Below, in pieces: positions 16,175 through 24,305 of a DNA stretch of 64,000 bases. Below the pieces are notes generated by a model. The model was not told where the DNA came from. It saw nothing but the letters and a program-made list of their open reading frames with translations, and made no database searches. The stretch comes from Bacteroidota bacterium (lineage in GTDB: Bacteria; Bacteroidota; Bacteroidia; Chitinophagales; Chitinophagaceae): NCBI GenBank assembly GCA_023387985.1, contig JAEWHC010000002.1, positions 124,001-188,000 on the forward strand, read 5' to 3'. The translations under genes were made by a program, and so were the position numbers. Within the stretch, counting starts at the first letter, position 1. Each line of letters opens with the position of its first letter.

Positions 16175-18157
16175 CTATCTGCTGTTGGACGCGCTTTCTA
16201 CCCTGGTCAACCGCACCTGCGCAACGGGCGCAACAATCAGGGGATATTTTTCAACCAGCGTAGAACTTGTATCCAGCCCAAATGCTCTTTCTTCACTCAG
16301 ACTAATAATCTTGAGGCGAAAATGGGCTTTCATAATCAGGGATTCTATAAACGACAATTGATTTTCATTGCTGAGGTATTTTTCAAGTACGACGAATTGA
16401 AAATCGCCGTTCACCAGGCTATTGTCCAGGCTTTCCAGCCGGCTGGAGATTTTCACCTCATCATTTGCAACCAGTTCTTCAATCACCTTTCGAAACATCA
16501 GGTGAATACGTGGCTGTATCCGGAATCCGAGGTGAAAATCAATGCGTATCAAGCCATCGGGAATAATTGTTTCCACCTGGTATTCCGAAGTATAAGGCGC
16601 ATCCATGGTGTCAATGTGCACAAGCCAGTAAATTTCAGCGCGTTTTGGCCTTCTGTTGAGGATAGAGTAAATGATCTTGTGTTCAATTTCCTTAGGGTTG
16701 TCAGCACTTGTAAGGTAAATGAGATGGGTTGCAAACTTTGGTATAGCAGCATCTTCCCTGAGTGCCTGGATTTTTGGGAGGTAATCTGCAAGTTTTACAA
16801 ATTCAACATAACGGTTTTTGATCTTACGGCTCCGGTAGCTGACATACATAATAAAAAAGAGTCCTCCGCCCACCAGGAAGGTAACATAGCCGCCGTGAGA
16901 AAACTTATCCAGGTTGGCGATCAGGAAAGCAAATTCGATTATGAAATAAACCGCCACAAAAAGCGATACCCAAACCCTGTTCACCCGTTTGAGGATCAGG
17001 TAATTGGCAAATAAAATGGTGGTGGCAATCATACAAATGGTTATGGCCAGTCCATACGCACCTTCCATGGCGATGCTTTTCTTAAAGATGAGCACCATCA
17101 TCACACAGCCCAAATACAGCAAAAGGTTGGTGGCACCAATGTAGAGTTGCCCCCGGTTATCGGTTGGATAATTTATTTTATGCCTTGGCCAAAGATTCAG
17201 TCTTATGGCTTCACTGATGAGGGTAAACGAGCCGGAAATTAGGGCCTGGCTTGCAATGATCGCCGCAATGGTGGCGATTACAATTCCACTAAGCAGAAAT
17301 TCCGCAGGCATGAGGGCGAAAAACGGGTTGTTTTCATCCGTTGGGAAAATCGTGCCCTTATAATGGGAAAGCAGAAATGCGCCTTGACCGATATAATTCA
17401 GGATGAGGCAGATCTTCACAAAAACCCAGGAAATGCGAATATTGTTTTTTCCGCAGTGGCCGAGATCGCTGTATAAGGCTTCCGCTCCTGTAGTACAAAG
17501 AAAGATGGCTCCAAGTATCCAGAAGCCATTTGGATAGACGGTAAGCAATTCAATGGCATAGCGAGGATTTATGGCTTTCAAAACGGTCCAGTCATCAGCC
17601 AAATGCAAAATCCCTAAAACCGCAAGCATTAAAAACCAAACCAGCATAACCGGCCCAAAAAATTTGCCGATACTTTTAGTGCCAAATTGCTGTACAAAAA
17701 ACACCACCGAAATAATGCCGAGTACGATATAAATAATGGTGCGCTGATCACTTTGAAGAAACGCAAAAGCCGGAATTTGGCGGAGACCTTCAATTGCCGA
17801 AGTGATGGAAATGGTTGGTGTGATCATGCCATCCGCAAGCAATGCGGCACCGCCCAGCATTGCCGGTATCACAAACCATTTTTTCCTTCTTCTCACCAAC
17901 GTATACAAAGAAAAAATTCCTCCTTCGCCCCTGTTGTCCGCTTGCAGGGTCAGATAAACATACTTTATTGTCGTCTGCAAGGTGAGGGTCCAGATGACAC
18001 AACTCAGGGCACCGGTGATAAGCAATTCGGTAACCACCTTATTATGTAAAACCGCATTCATTACATACAGCGGGGAGGTTCCTATATCGCCGTAAATTAT
18101 ACCAAGAGCGACGAGAAGCGTTGCCCCGGTAATGCGGGAATTGGCGTGAGATTTCAC
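16175..18157 (-). CDS. kup: KUP-family potassium uptake protein
   Basis: The 660-aa protein is a K+/H+ symporter of the KUP/HAK/KT family. The N-terminal GIIYGDIGTSPLYVM is the family signature, and about 12 TM helices occupy residues 10-450. DNRGEGGIFSLYTLVRRR and ALYSDLGHCGKNNIRISW are further conserved blocks. A soluble C-terminal domain of about 190 residues follows. The length is normal. It is monocistronic with a well-formed promoter and lies divergent from the lipoprotein-crcB-ppa group. No associated c-di-AMP riboswitch was recognised upstream. Confidence 0.95.
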   Translation of the reverse strand: MKSHANSRITGATLLVALGIIYGDIGTSPLYVMNAVLHNKVVTELLITGALSCVIWTLTLQTTIKYVYLTLQADNRGEGGIFSLYTLVRRRKKWFVIPAMLGGAALLADGMITPTISITSAIEGLRQIPAFAFLQSDQRTIIYIVLGIISVVFFVQQFGTKSIGKFFGPVMLVWFLMLAVLGILHLADDWTVLKAINPRYAIELLTVYPNGFWILGAIFLCTTGAEALYSDLGHCGKNNIRISWVFVKICLILNYIGQGAFLLSHYKGTIFPTDENNPFFALMPAEFLLSGIVIATIAAIIASQALISGSFTLISEAIRLNLWPRHKINYPTDNRGQLYIGATNLLLYLGCVMMVLIFKKSIAMEGAYGLAITICMIATTILFANYLILKRVNRVWVSLFVAVYFIIEFAFLIANLDKFSHGGYVTFLVGGGLFFIMYVSYRSRKIKNRYVEFVKLADYLPKIQALREDAAIPKFATHLIYLTSADNPKEIEHKIIYSILNRRPKRAEIYWLVHIDTMDAPYTSEYQVETIIPDGLIRIDFHLGFRIQPRIHLMFRKVIEELVANDEVKISSRLESLDNSLVNGDFQFVVLEKYLSNENQLSFIESLIMKAHFRLKIISLSEERAFGLDTSSTLVEKYPLIVAPVAQVRLTRVESASNSR

Positions 18158-18177
18158 GATTTTGAAAAATTAGGGAA

Positions 18178-18210
18178 CAAAGTTATAGCAGCCAAAGGCC
18201 AAAGCGCAAA
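18178..18210 (-). promoter_or_regulatory. Bacteroidota-type promoter of kup
   Basis: Minus-strand TAACTTTG (18178-18185) fits the -7 consensus and a TTTG (18207-18210) lies 21 bp upstream, a spacing expected for the -33 element. The box ends 20 bp before the kup ATG. Confidence 0.65.
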
Positions 18211-18257
18211 ATTTTCCACGCGTAAGGATTGCATTTTCGCCGGAATGCCTTTTGGTT

Positions 18258-18265
18258 TACTTTTG
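18258..18265 (+). promoter_or_regulatory. -7 promoter box almost touching the lipoprotein start codon
   Basis: TACTTTTG fits TAnnTTTG and ends 4 bp before the ATG at 18270; a TTTC lies 19 bp upstream as a possible -33. Transcription would start on or next to the ATG, so the lipoprotein-crcB mRNA may be leaderless. Confidence 0.5.
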
Positions 18266-18269
18266 CCCA

Positions 18270-18683
18270 ATGCATCATTGGAACAGAATTACGTGCTGCT
18301 GCTTGCTGGGATTTTCACTGTTAACCTCCTGCCATTCTATTGGTGAGCCGGCTGAAAGTGGCTTCGACCTTGGACGGCGGTTCATTTCGGCAGTGAATAG
18401 CGGCAACTTCAAACTTGCCGGCAAAATGATCAGCGACGATCCGGCAACCAAAGCCTTCTTCAATGACAGCCTGATGATGCGCTTCAGGGAAATGAACAGT
18501 TTTACCAAAGACAGCATCTCCAATCTACCCATACATATTTTAGAAGTAGAAGAAAGCGGGGATTCTACTTACCTCGATTTTGAACACAACTATGACGGGC
18601 GGCCTGCACAACTGATCATTCTGAAAGAAGGTGAAGGCTGGAAGGTTGATCTGTCAAACCGGTTGAAAAAGCGAAGCTCATGA
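18270..18683 (+). CDS. Small predicted lipoprotein, function unknown
   Basis: The 137-aa product begins MHHWNRITCCC and has a lipoprotein signal ending in LLTSC (Cys about residue 21). The mature part is acidic with a single small alpha+beta domain (residues about 35-135) resembling the size of NTF2-like or DUF4878 proteins, which have a helix FISAVNSGNFKLAGKM and closing strands; that assignment is only suggestive. The open frame extends six codons upstream to a TTG, but the ATG is preferred because the -7 promoter box overlaps the extension. Its stop overlaps the crcB start (ATGA), so the two are coupled. Confidence 0.75.
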   Translation: MHHWNRITCCCLLGFSLLTSCHSIGEPAESGFDLGRRFISAVNSGNFKLAGKMISDDPATKAFFNDSLMMRFREMNSFTKDSISNLPIHILEVEESGDSTYLDFEHNYDGRPAQLIILKEGEGWKVDLSNRLKKRSS

Positions 18684-19060
18684 ACATTGGTCTCTGGCAA
18701 GTTTTCCTGGTTGGCGCCGGCGGGTTTTTAGGAGCCATCTTACGGTTCGGCACTTCGGTGTGGCTGACCCAAAAAATGCAGTCGGCCTTTCCCTACGGCA
18801 CTTTTGTGGTCAATATGCTGGGCTGTCTTGTTTTGGGCATCGTGCTGGGGCAGTTTTCTAAACACAGCTATTTACTCAACTGGCAGCTTTTTCTGGCCAC
18901 AGGGTTTTGCGGAGGCTTCACTACTTTCAGTGCTTTTAGTTTCGAAAGCCTTCAACTCTTTCGGCAGAATGCTCTCGGCACACTAATTTTGTACATTGGT
19001 TTGTCAGTGATCCTCGGTATCCTTGCAGCTGCAATAGGCTATGGATTCTCAAAAACCTGA
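18680..19060 (+). CDS. crcB: Fluoride channel Fluc/CrcB
   Basis: The 126-aa protein has four TM helices and the family signatures GGFLGAILRFG near the N terminus, GTFVVNMLGC (conserved Asn) and GFCGGFTTFSAFS (residues about 74-86, phenylalanine-box and Na+ site region). Fluc channels are dual-topology dimers that let cytoplasmic fluoride escape. It is translated in a coupled manner from the lipoprotein gene upstream and followed 60 bp later by ppa. This link is meaningful because fluoride inhibits pyrophosphatases (known enzymology; the functional coupling is inference). No fluoride riboswitch was recognised upstream. Confidence 0.95.
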   Translation: MNIGLWQVFLVGAGGFLGAILRFGTSVWLTQKMQSAFPYGTFVVNMLGCLVLGIVLGQFSKHSYLLNWQLFLATGFCGGFTTFSAFSFESLQLFRQNALGTLILYIGLSVILGILAAAIGYGFSKT

Positions 19061-19120
19061 AAACGGGACGGACAGCGGTTTAAAATGGAGACCGTCGTCC
19101 TGATTTTTAAAAAACACCTT

Positions 19121-19675
19121 ATGAATAATTCCAATTATGTTCGTCATCCCTGGCATGGGGTTCATCACGGCGAAGGCGCACCGCGTTTGGTGAACGCCAT
19201 TATTGAAATCCCGATGGGAAGCCGTGCCAAATATGAGATTCACAAAGAATCGGGCTTGCTGATGCTTGACCGAGTGATTTACAGTTCGTTTTATTATCCC
19301 ACCAATTATGGTTTTATCCCGAATACTTTAGGTGAAGACAAAGACCCGCTGGATATTCTGGTACTCAGTAGTTTTGGCGTTCAGCCCCTTTGTATTGTTG
19401 AAGCCAGGGTTATTGGGGTGATGCAAATGATTGACGGTGGTGACGCCGACGATAAAATCATTGCGGTGGCCGCACATGACATGAGCGTAAATCACATGAG
19501 CAACATCGAAGAGATGCCACCTCACTTCTTCAAGGAGATCCGCCAGTTTTTTGAAGATTACAAGAAACTCGAAAACAAAACCGTTGTGGTTGAGGATTTC
19601 GGCGATAAAGCAACCGCGTTGAAGATTGTGGAAAACGGAATTGATCTCTACAAAAAGATGTTCCCAAGAGAATAA
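19121..19675 (+). CDS. ppa: Inorganic pyrophosphatase
   Basis: The soluble family I enzyme hydrolyses pyrophosphate to two phosphates in the cytosol and drives biosynthetic reactions. The metal-binding signature is EDKDPLDILVLS. YGFIPNT and the late segment HFFKEIRQFFEDYKKLE are also typical. The start at MNNSNYVRHPW gives 184 aa; the frame runs 12 codons further upstream (METVVLIFKK), which is possible but unlike family N termini. It follows lipoprotein-crcB on the same strand and is closed by hairpins at 19714-19796. Confidence 0.94.
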   Translation: MNNSNYVRHPWHGVHHGEGAPRLVNAIIEIPMGSRAKYEIHKESGLLMLDRVIYSSFYYPTNYGFIPNTLGEDKDPLDILVLSSFGVQPLCIVEARVIGVMQMIDGGDADDKIIAVAAHDMSVNHMSNIEEMPPHFFKEIRQFFEDYKKLENKTVVVEDFGDKATALKIVENGIDLYKKMFPRE

Positions 19676-19713
19676 TACCGTTACTTAATTCTAGAGGAAA
19701 ATATTTCTTTTAC

Positions 19714-19745
19714 CATGCCATGAAAGTCCTGACTTTCGTGGCATG
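19714..19745 (+). terminator. Strong hairpin after ppa
   Basis: A long near-perfect inverted repeat (CATGCCA-GAAAGT / ACTTTC-TGGCATG, 4-nt loop) lies 39 bp after the ppa stop, followed by a weak T stretch. It may be a terminator or an mRNA 3'-end stabiliser. Confidence 0.55.
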
Positions 19746-19763
19746 TGGTTTTATCTGAGCGAT

Positions 19764-19796
19764 AAAAAAAAGCATACCGGCTGATATGCTTTTTTT
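19764..19796. terminator. Bidirectional terminator between ppa and the DUF2723 gene
   Basis: An A7-GCATA / TATGC-T7 inverted repeat with an 8-nt loop gives a T tract on both strands. It can end the ppa transcript (plus) and the DUF2723 transcript (minus), which converge here. Confidence 0.85.
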
Positions 19797-19817
19797 ACAG
19801 AAAGATTTTTGTCCGGC

Positions 19818-22800
19818 CTATTCCTGGATCATCGTTGGTGCAGGGACCGGAGCCGAGTCAATTTCCGGAGCAAGTTCAACGGAATCGGTTCCGGCCATCG
19901 CCGTTTCCAGTTGGGCCATCAATTGCAACAACAATTGTGTCCGCTGCACCTCACCGGTCATGCCATCAGCTTTACTGCCAATAGCATTATAATAAGCCAT
20001 TTGTTCGTTCAGGTCTTTTTTCACCGCACGGCTGATCTTATCAGCCAGGTCACGGTTGCCACTCCGATAAGCTGCTTCGAGCATCATCAGGCTGGTTTGG
20101 TTGTGCATATTGCCGCGGCTTACTAACCCATAGGGCATGTTGGCTGGATCGATCGATTTATCAACTTTATCCAGCAACTGGGAAGCCGAATCATTTTGCC
20201 CACGTGTAGTCAGCGCCATGGCAACATCTGCAAAAGCCATCCGGATATTGTTGAGGTGGCGGCGATTTTCTTCATCGAAATAAACCCCTCTTGTTCCGGC
20301 ATTGCCAAACCTGAATTCCTTCATCATTTTATCATAAGCCCAGGGCGTATTCACCTCAGCGCCGGCAATCGGAACCATCCTATAAGCCATACCATCGCGG
20401 CGCATGTAAGCTCCAAAGCCCAGGTCTTCAAATCTCGTGGTAAAATAGATCGGACGCGATTCAAAATTGGCGGCGATGATGGAAAGAACAGCAAGGTCAT
20501 TTTTCGCCAGGTAAAAGCGGTCAATATTGAAACGGATGGAATCAACCACCTGTCCGATTTCATGCTCGGCCACGGTTCCGCTTTCTACCATTGCACTACG
20601 GTTAACCGGAATATAAAATTGCTTGGTCGGGAAGATGGGATACATTTCGCCGGCTTGGGTTCTCGCCAAGCGTGAAGGATCTGTAGTGCCAATCCAGTCT
20701 TTTAGAACATTCAGTAAAGACTGCGGTCCATTGAATCCGGGACGCTCTTCATTATAAGCCACGTTCAGCTTATCGCCCAGGATCTGATCAGCTGAATATA
20801 CCACATCCACAGGTGCACTTTCATTGACTTTATACCGCAATTGATTGATGTACCAGTCGATGCCCAGCAGGCTATAATTAATCACCCGTACATCTTTGCG
20901 CACACCAAGCACTTCCTGTGCATACCAGAGCGGATAGGTATCGTTATCGCCAAAACTGATGAGAATGGCATTAGGGGCAACACTTTGCAGGTAATTTACC
21001 GCCAGGTCAGGCGCAAGGGTTTTCTCGCTGCGATCGTGGTCATCCCATTCCTGTACAGCCATCCAGGCGGGCACGAGGAGCAACGTAATAACAGTGGCCC
21101 CGGTAGTGATCGAATTTTCTTTTTTCAATGCTTTCAGCAGGTAGAAAATTCCGTAAATGACGGCCGCGGCAAAAACCCCGATTAGCAGCATACCGATGAA
21201 TTTGGAAAAGCTGCCGCTGCCCATGGCACCCGATACCCCACCAACAACGAACACTGCACCCATGTAAATAAGAATGCGGTTCATCAGCTTACGGTTGTCT
21301 TCACGTACCAGAGCCACCGCAGCCGGAATGGCCAGCCCGATCCAGATAGCAAAAGCATAAAAGCTTCCCACATAAGCGTAATCCCTTTCACGTGGCTGAT
21401 TTCCGGCCTGGTTCAGGTATAGGACGATGGCCATTCCGGTGAAAAAGAACAAAAGGAAAGACACAAGAAAATCACGCCGGTTTCGGAAATACTGGAAGAA
21501 CATACCCAGCAAGCCAAAAATGAGTGGGAGGGCGAACAATGAATTGTGGGATTTATTCTGCCTGATGGTTTCCGGCATTTCATCCTGCGGTCCATAGATC
21601 AGGTTGTCAACAAAAGGCAAGCCGGTAATCCAGTTCCCATCTCTCACATTTGCCGGGTTCACTCCTTGAACATCATTTTGCTTTCCGCTGAAATTCCACA
21701 TGAAATAACGTACATACATCCAGTAGGTTTGGTATCCCACGAAGAATTTAATGTTATCTCCAAATGTGGGTTTACGTTCGTAGGGGCCCGTTTCGGGATC
21801 CATATACCTGGGATCCTGGATTTTACCTATGCCGAGAAATTGCGCATAATAATCGGCCCGGTACTGATCATTGCTTCTGTCCCAAACCCGCGGGAAAAGC
21901 ATTTTATCAGAGGAAGCAAATTTCTCGTTGTATTTGCGGCCGATCTCAATATAATTGTCGGTTCCTTTCTGGAAGCGCTTTGCACCTTCCACCTGTTCAA
22001 CATTGCGGCTTTGGGCGGTAAAAACATTTCCATAAACCAGCGGAAAATCGCCATACTGTTCGCGGCCGAGATAACCTACAAGGCTCATGGGATTGTCCAC
22101 ATTGTACATATCAATGGCAGGATCTGAAGAAGAACGGATCATTGTGGTAACATAGCTGCTGTATCCTACCAGGATGAAAGCAAAACACCAAAGTCCGAGG
22201 CGCAGGTAATAGTGGCCTTTGCGCTGTGCGTAACGCAGTCCCAGGAAGATAAGCAGCGCCATCAGCACAAAGAAGAAGGCAAAGCCGGAGAAAAAAGGCA
22301 GGCCGAAATTGTTGACAAATAAAATGTCGAACATACCGGCAGCTTTAATGGAATACTGGATCACGAATTTCTGCACCACACCGGTAATAACGCAACCAAT
22401 CAGGAAGGCCCAGATGATGCCGTTGCGGGTAACGTTGTAACGTTTGAAATAATAGATCATTACGATCGCCGGAATGGTCAGCAGGTTCAGGAGATGGACG
22501 CCGATACTCAGACCCATCATGAAGAAAATGAATATGATCCAGCGGTCAGCATTCCAGTGGCCAGGGGCGGCTTCCGTAGATGCATCGCGGTCCACCTGGT
22601 GTTCCCATTTCAACATGGCCCAGAATACGATAGCCGTGAAAAAAGAACTGAGGGCATACACTTCGCCTTCCACGGCGCTGTACCAGAATGAATCTGAAAA
22701 AGTATAAGCGAGCGCACCCAACACACCCGCACCGAAAATGGTAAGGGCCTGGTTGCGGGTAATGGTGTTTACAACCGGGTTAACAAGCTTGCGGGCAAAG

Positions 22801-23096
22801 TGGGTAATTGTCCAGAAAAGAAATAAAATGGTGGCGCTGCTGGCGAGGGCGCTCATGATATTTACGGCTTTTGCCGCGGAAGCGGGATTATCGCCAAAAA
22901 TGATAATGAACAGCCTGCCGAGCAAAACAAACATCGGTGCGCCGGGAGGATGGGGTATTTGCAATTTGTAACAACTGGCAACAAATTCACCACAATCCCA
23001 AAGGCTGCCATTTTTTTCTGCAGTCAGCACGTAAACAGCGCTGGCAATGAGAAATACAATCCAGCCAACGATGTTATTAAGCCTGTTAAACTTCAT
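19818..23096 (-). CDS. DUF2723 giant membrane protein, probable protein O-mannosyltransferase-like glycosyltransferase
   Basis: This 1092-aa protein carries the DUF2723 domain at its N terminus: TAEKNGSLWDCGEFVASC and LQIPHPPGAPMFVLLGR (residues 25-62) hold the acidic and His/Pro residues typical of GT-C fold enzymes. About 12 or more TM helices lie between residues 10 and 690, with extended periplasmic loops. The C-terminal 380 residues are soluble and include SFGDNDTYPLWYAQE, common in Bacteroidota members. DUF2723 is related to TMEM260/PMT-type lipid-linked mannosyltransferases (family knowledge), so transfer of a sugar to secreted proteins is a reasonable inference; donor and target are unknown. 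It is monocistronic. Confidence 0.88.
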   Translation of the reverse strand: MKFNRLNNIVGWIVFLIASAVYVLTAEKNGSLWDCGEFVASCYKLQIPHPPGAPMFVLLGRLFIIIFGDNPASAAKAVNIMSALASSATILFLFWTITHFARKLVNPVVNTITRNQALTIFGAGVLGALAYTFSDSFWYSAVEGEVYALSSFFTAIVFWAMLKWEHQVDRDASTEAAPGHWNADRWIIFIFFMMGLSIGVHLLNLLTIPAIVMIYYFKRYNVTRNGIIWAFLIGCVITGVVQKFVIQYSIKAAGMFDILFVNNFGLPFFSGFAFFFVLMALLIFLGLRYAQRKGHYYLRLGLWCFAFILVGYSSYVTTMIRSSSDPAIDMYNVDNPMSLVGYLGREQYGDFPLVYGNVFTAQSRNVEQVEGAKRFQKGTDNYIEIGRKYNEKFASSDKMLFPRVWDRSNDQYRADYYAQFLGIGKIQDPRYMDPETGPYERKPTFGDNIKFFVGYQTYWMYVRYFMWNFSGKQNDVQGVNPANVRDGNWITGLPFVDNLIYGPQDEMPETIRQNKSHNSLFALPLIFGLLGMFFQYFRNRRDFLVSFLLFFFTGMAIVLYLNQAGNQPRERDYAYVGSFYAFAIWIGLAIPAAVALVREDNRKLMNRILIYMGAVFVVGGVSGAMGSGSFSKFIGMLLIGVFAAAVIYGIFYLLKALKKENSITTGATVITLLLVPAWMAVQEWDDHDRSEKTLAPDLAVNYLQSVAPNAILISFGDNDTYPLWYAQEVLGVRKDVRVINYSLLGIDWYINQLRYKVNESAPVDVVYSADQILGDKLNVAYNEERPGFNGPQSLLNVLKDWIGTTDPSRLARTQAGEMYPIFPTKQFYIPVNRSAMVESGTVAEHEIGQVVDSIRFNIDRFYLAKNDLAVLSIIAANFESRPIYFTTRFEDLGFGAYMRRDGMAYRMVPIAGAEVNTPWAYDKMMKEFRFGNAGTRGVYFDEENRRHLNNIRMAFADVAMALTTRGQNDSASQLLDKVDKSIDPANMPYGLVSRGNMHNQTSLMMLEAAYRSGNRDLADKISRAVKKDLNEQMAYYNAIGSKADGMTGEVQRTQLLLQLMAQLETAMAGTDSVELAPEIDSAPVPAPTMIQE

Positions 23097-23229
23097 AAGG
23101 TTAATTTGAACTTAAGGCCGCCGAAGGGCCATAAAAATTTGCAGCGAATATAAACAACCATTCACTTTTGGAGTAGAAATCCATCAAAAGCGCAGGAATA
23201 AATATGTGTAAATATTTCCTGAAGGACCA

Positions 23230-24300
23230 TCATAATGCTTCCCAGCTATTTTTCCTGGCAAAAGCGATCAACCAGGCATTTACCCGGTTGTACGAAGCCA
23301 GTCCTTCGGGTTGCTTATTGCTCCTCAGATAAAATGCGTAAGTGCGGTCCAGCACCGGTTGCAGGGGCGATTCGTATTTTTTTAGAAAATCGGCCATTTC
23401 CTGGCGATTTTCTTTCACGATCAGGGGTACGGAATCGTATAAAATACGGGCCGATGCCGTATCACTTCGTGAAAATTCGAAGACGGCATAATTGAATAAA
23501 GACAGGTAAGCACTGTATTTCAATTGGGCTGAGGACGACTCCCTGGCGACAAGCCAGGCGGCAAAATTGGCTTCCCTTTCATTTCCATAGCCTGCCTGGT
23601 GCGCCATTTCATGCACCATGGTGAAGGGTAAAGAATAGGCAGGCACATGAAAGTTAACCTGGGCCTCACCGGTAAACGGATTGATGTACCCCACATATCC
23701 CAGGTAACCCTGCCATTTCCCAAATAAATGGGGCTTAATGCTCAGGGGAGATACTTCCATCCAGGTATACTTTTGTTGGGTCATTTTCCAGGCATCCTCC
23801 ACATTGGTATATAATTCTGCCCTGCTTTTTTGCCATTGCTGTTTCAGCATTTGAGGATCCGCTGAGTAAGTCCAGAGTTTTGCATGCAGCGTGTTTGTAA
23901 GCATACGCAATTCTTCCGCTGTGTAGGGCTTTACCTCAAGATCAAGTTGCTTCGCTAGTCCCTGCCGGTGATAATTAAGACCCCAGGACAATTGGAAAAG
24001 AAGATAAAGAAACAAGCTGATTTTCAACAACCAAACCAATGATCGCCAACGTTCTTTAATGAACCGCCTGATCAGCACAAGCACTAAACATATACCACCG
24101 CCGTATAAAACAATATCGCCAATGCTGAAGGGAATCCATCCAAATAAAACCCGCAAGAATTTGCTCCACCAGGGATAAATGCCGGTAGAATAAATTGTTT
24201 CCACCCAGCCGGGAAAAAACATTAAAATTTCCAGGAGCAAGATGGCGGCAATAAGCCACAACAAACCGGAAAAGCTTTTATTTTTCCTAAATATTGCCAT
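23230..24300 (-). CDS. DUF3810 membrane protein with metallopeptidase motif
   Basis: The 356-aa product has about three N-terminal TM helices (residues about 12-110) followed by a soluble domain. That domain contains VHEMAHQAGYGNEREANF, an HExxH zinc-protease motif plus a downstream Glu in NEREAN, which places it among gluzincin-like DUF3810 proteins. Proteolysis is plausible but unproven for this family. It starts 5 bp after the stop of the porin-like gene upstream, so the two are probably co-transcribed. Confidence 0.85.
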   Translation of the reverse strand: MAIFRKNKSFSGLLWLIAAILLLEILMFFPGWVETIYSTGIYPWWSKFLRVLFGWIPFSIGDIVLYGGGICLVLVLIRRFIKERWRSLVWLLKISLFLYLLFQLSWGLNYHRQGLAKQLDLEVKPYTAEELRMLTNTLHAKLWTYSADPQMLKQQWQKSRAELYTNVEDAWKMTQQKYTWMEVSPLSIKPHLFGKWQGYLGYVGYINPFTGEAQVNFHVPAYSLPFTMVHEMAHQAGYGNEREANFAAWLVARESSSAQLKYSAYLSLFNYAVFEFSRSDTASARILYDSVPLIVKENRQEMADFLKKYESPLQPVLDRTYAFYLRSNKQPEGLASYNRVNAWLIAFARKNSWEAL

Positions 24301-24305
24301 ACCGG

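Noticed and set aside
16322..17014. 230-codon plus-strand frame inside kup
   Set aside because: It is antisense to a well-supported KUP transporter and has no recognisable protein features.
18660..18720. Fluoride riboswitch before crcB
   Set aside because: crcB overlaps the upstream gene stop by 4 bp and no fluoride-riboswitch-like leader was recognised before the lipoprotein gene.
21546..22127. 193-codon plus-strand frame inside the DUF2723 gene
   Set aside because: Shadow frame within a conserved large membrane protein gene.
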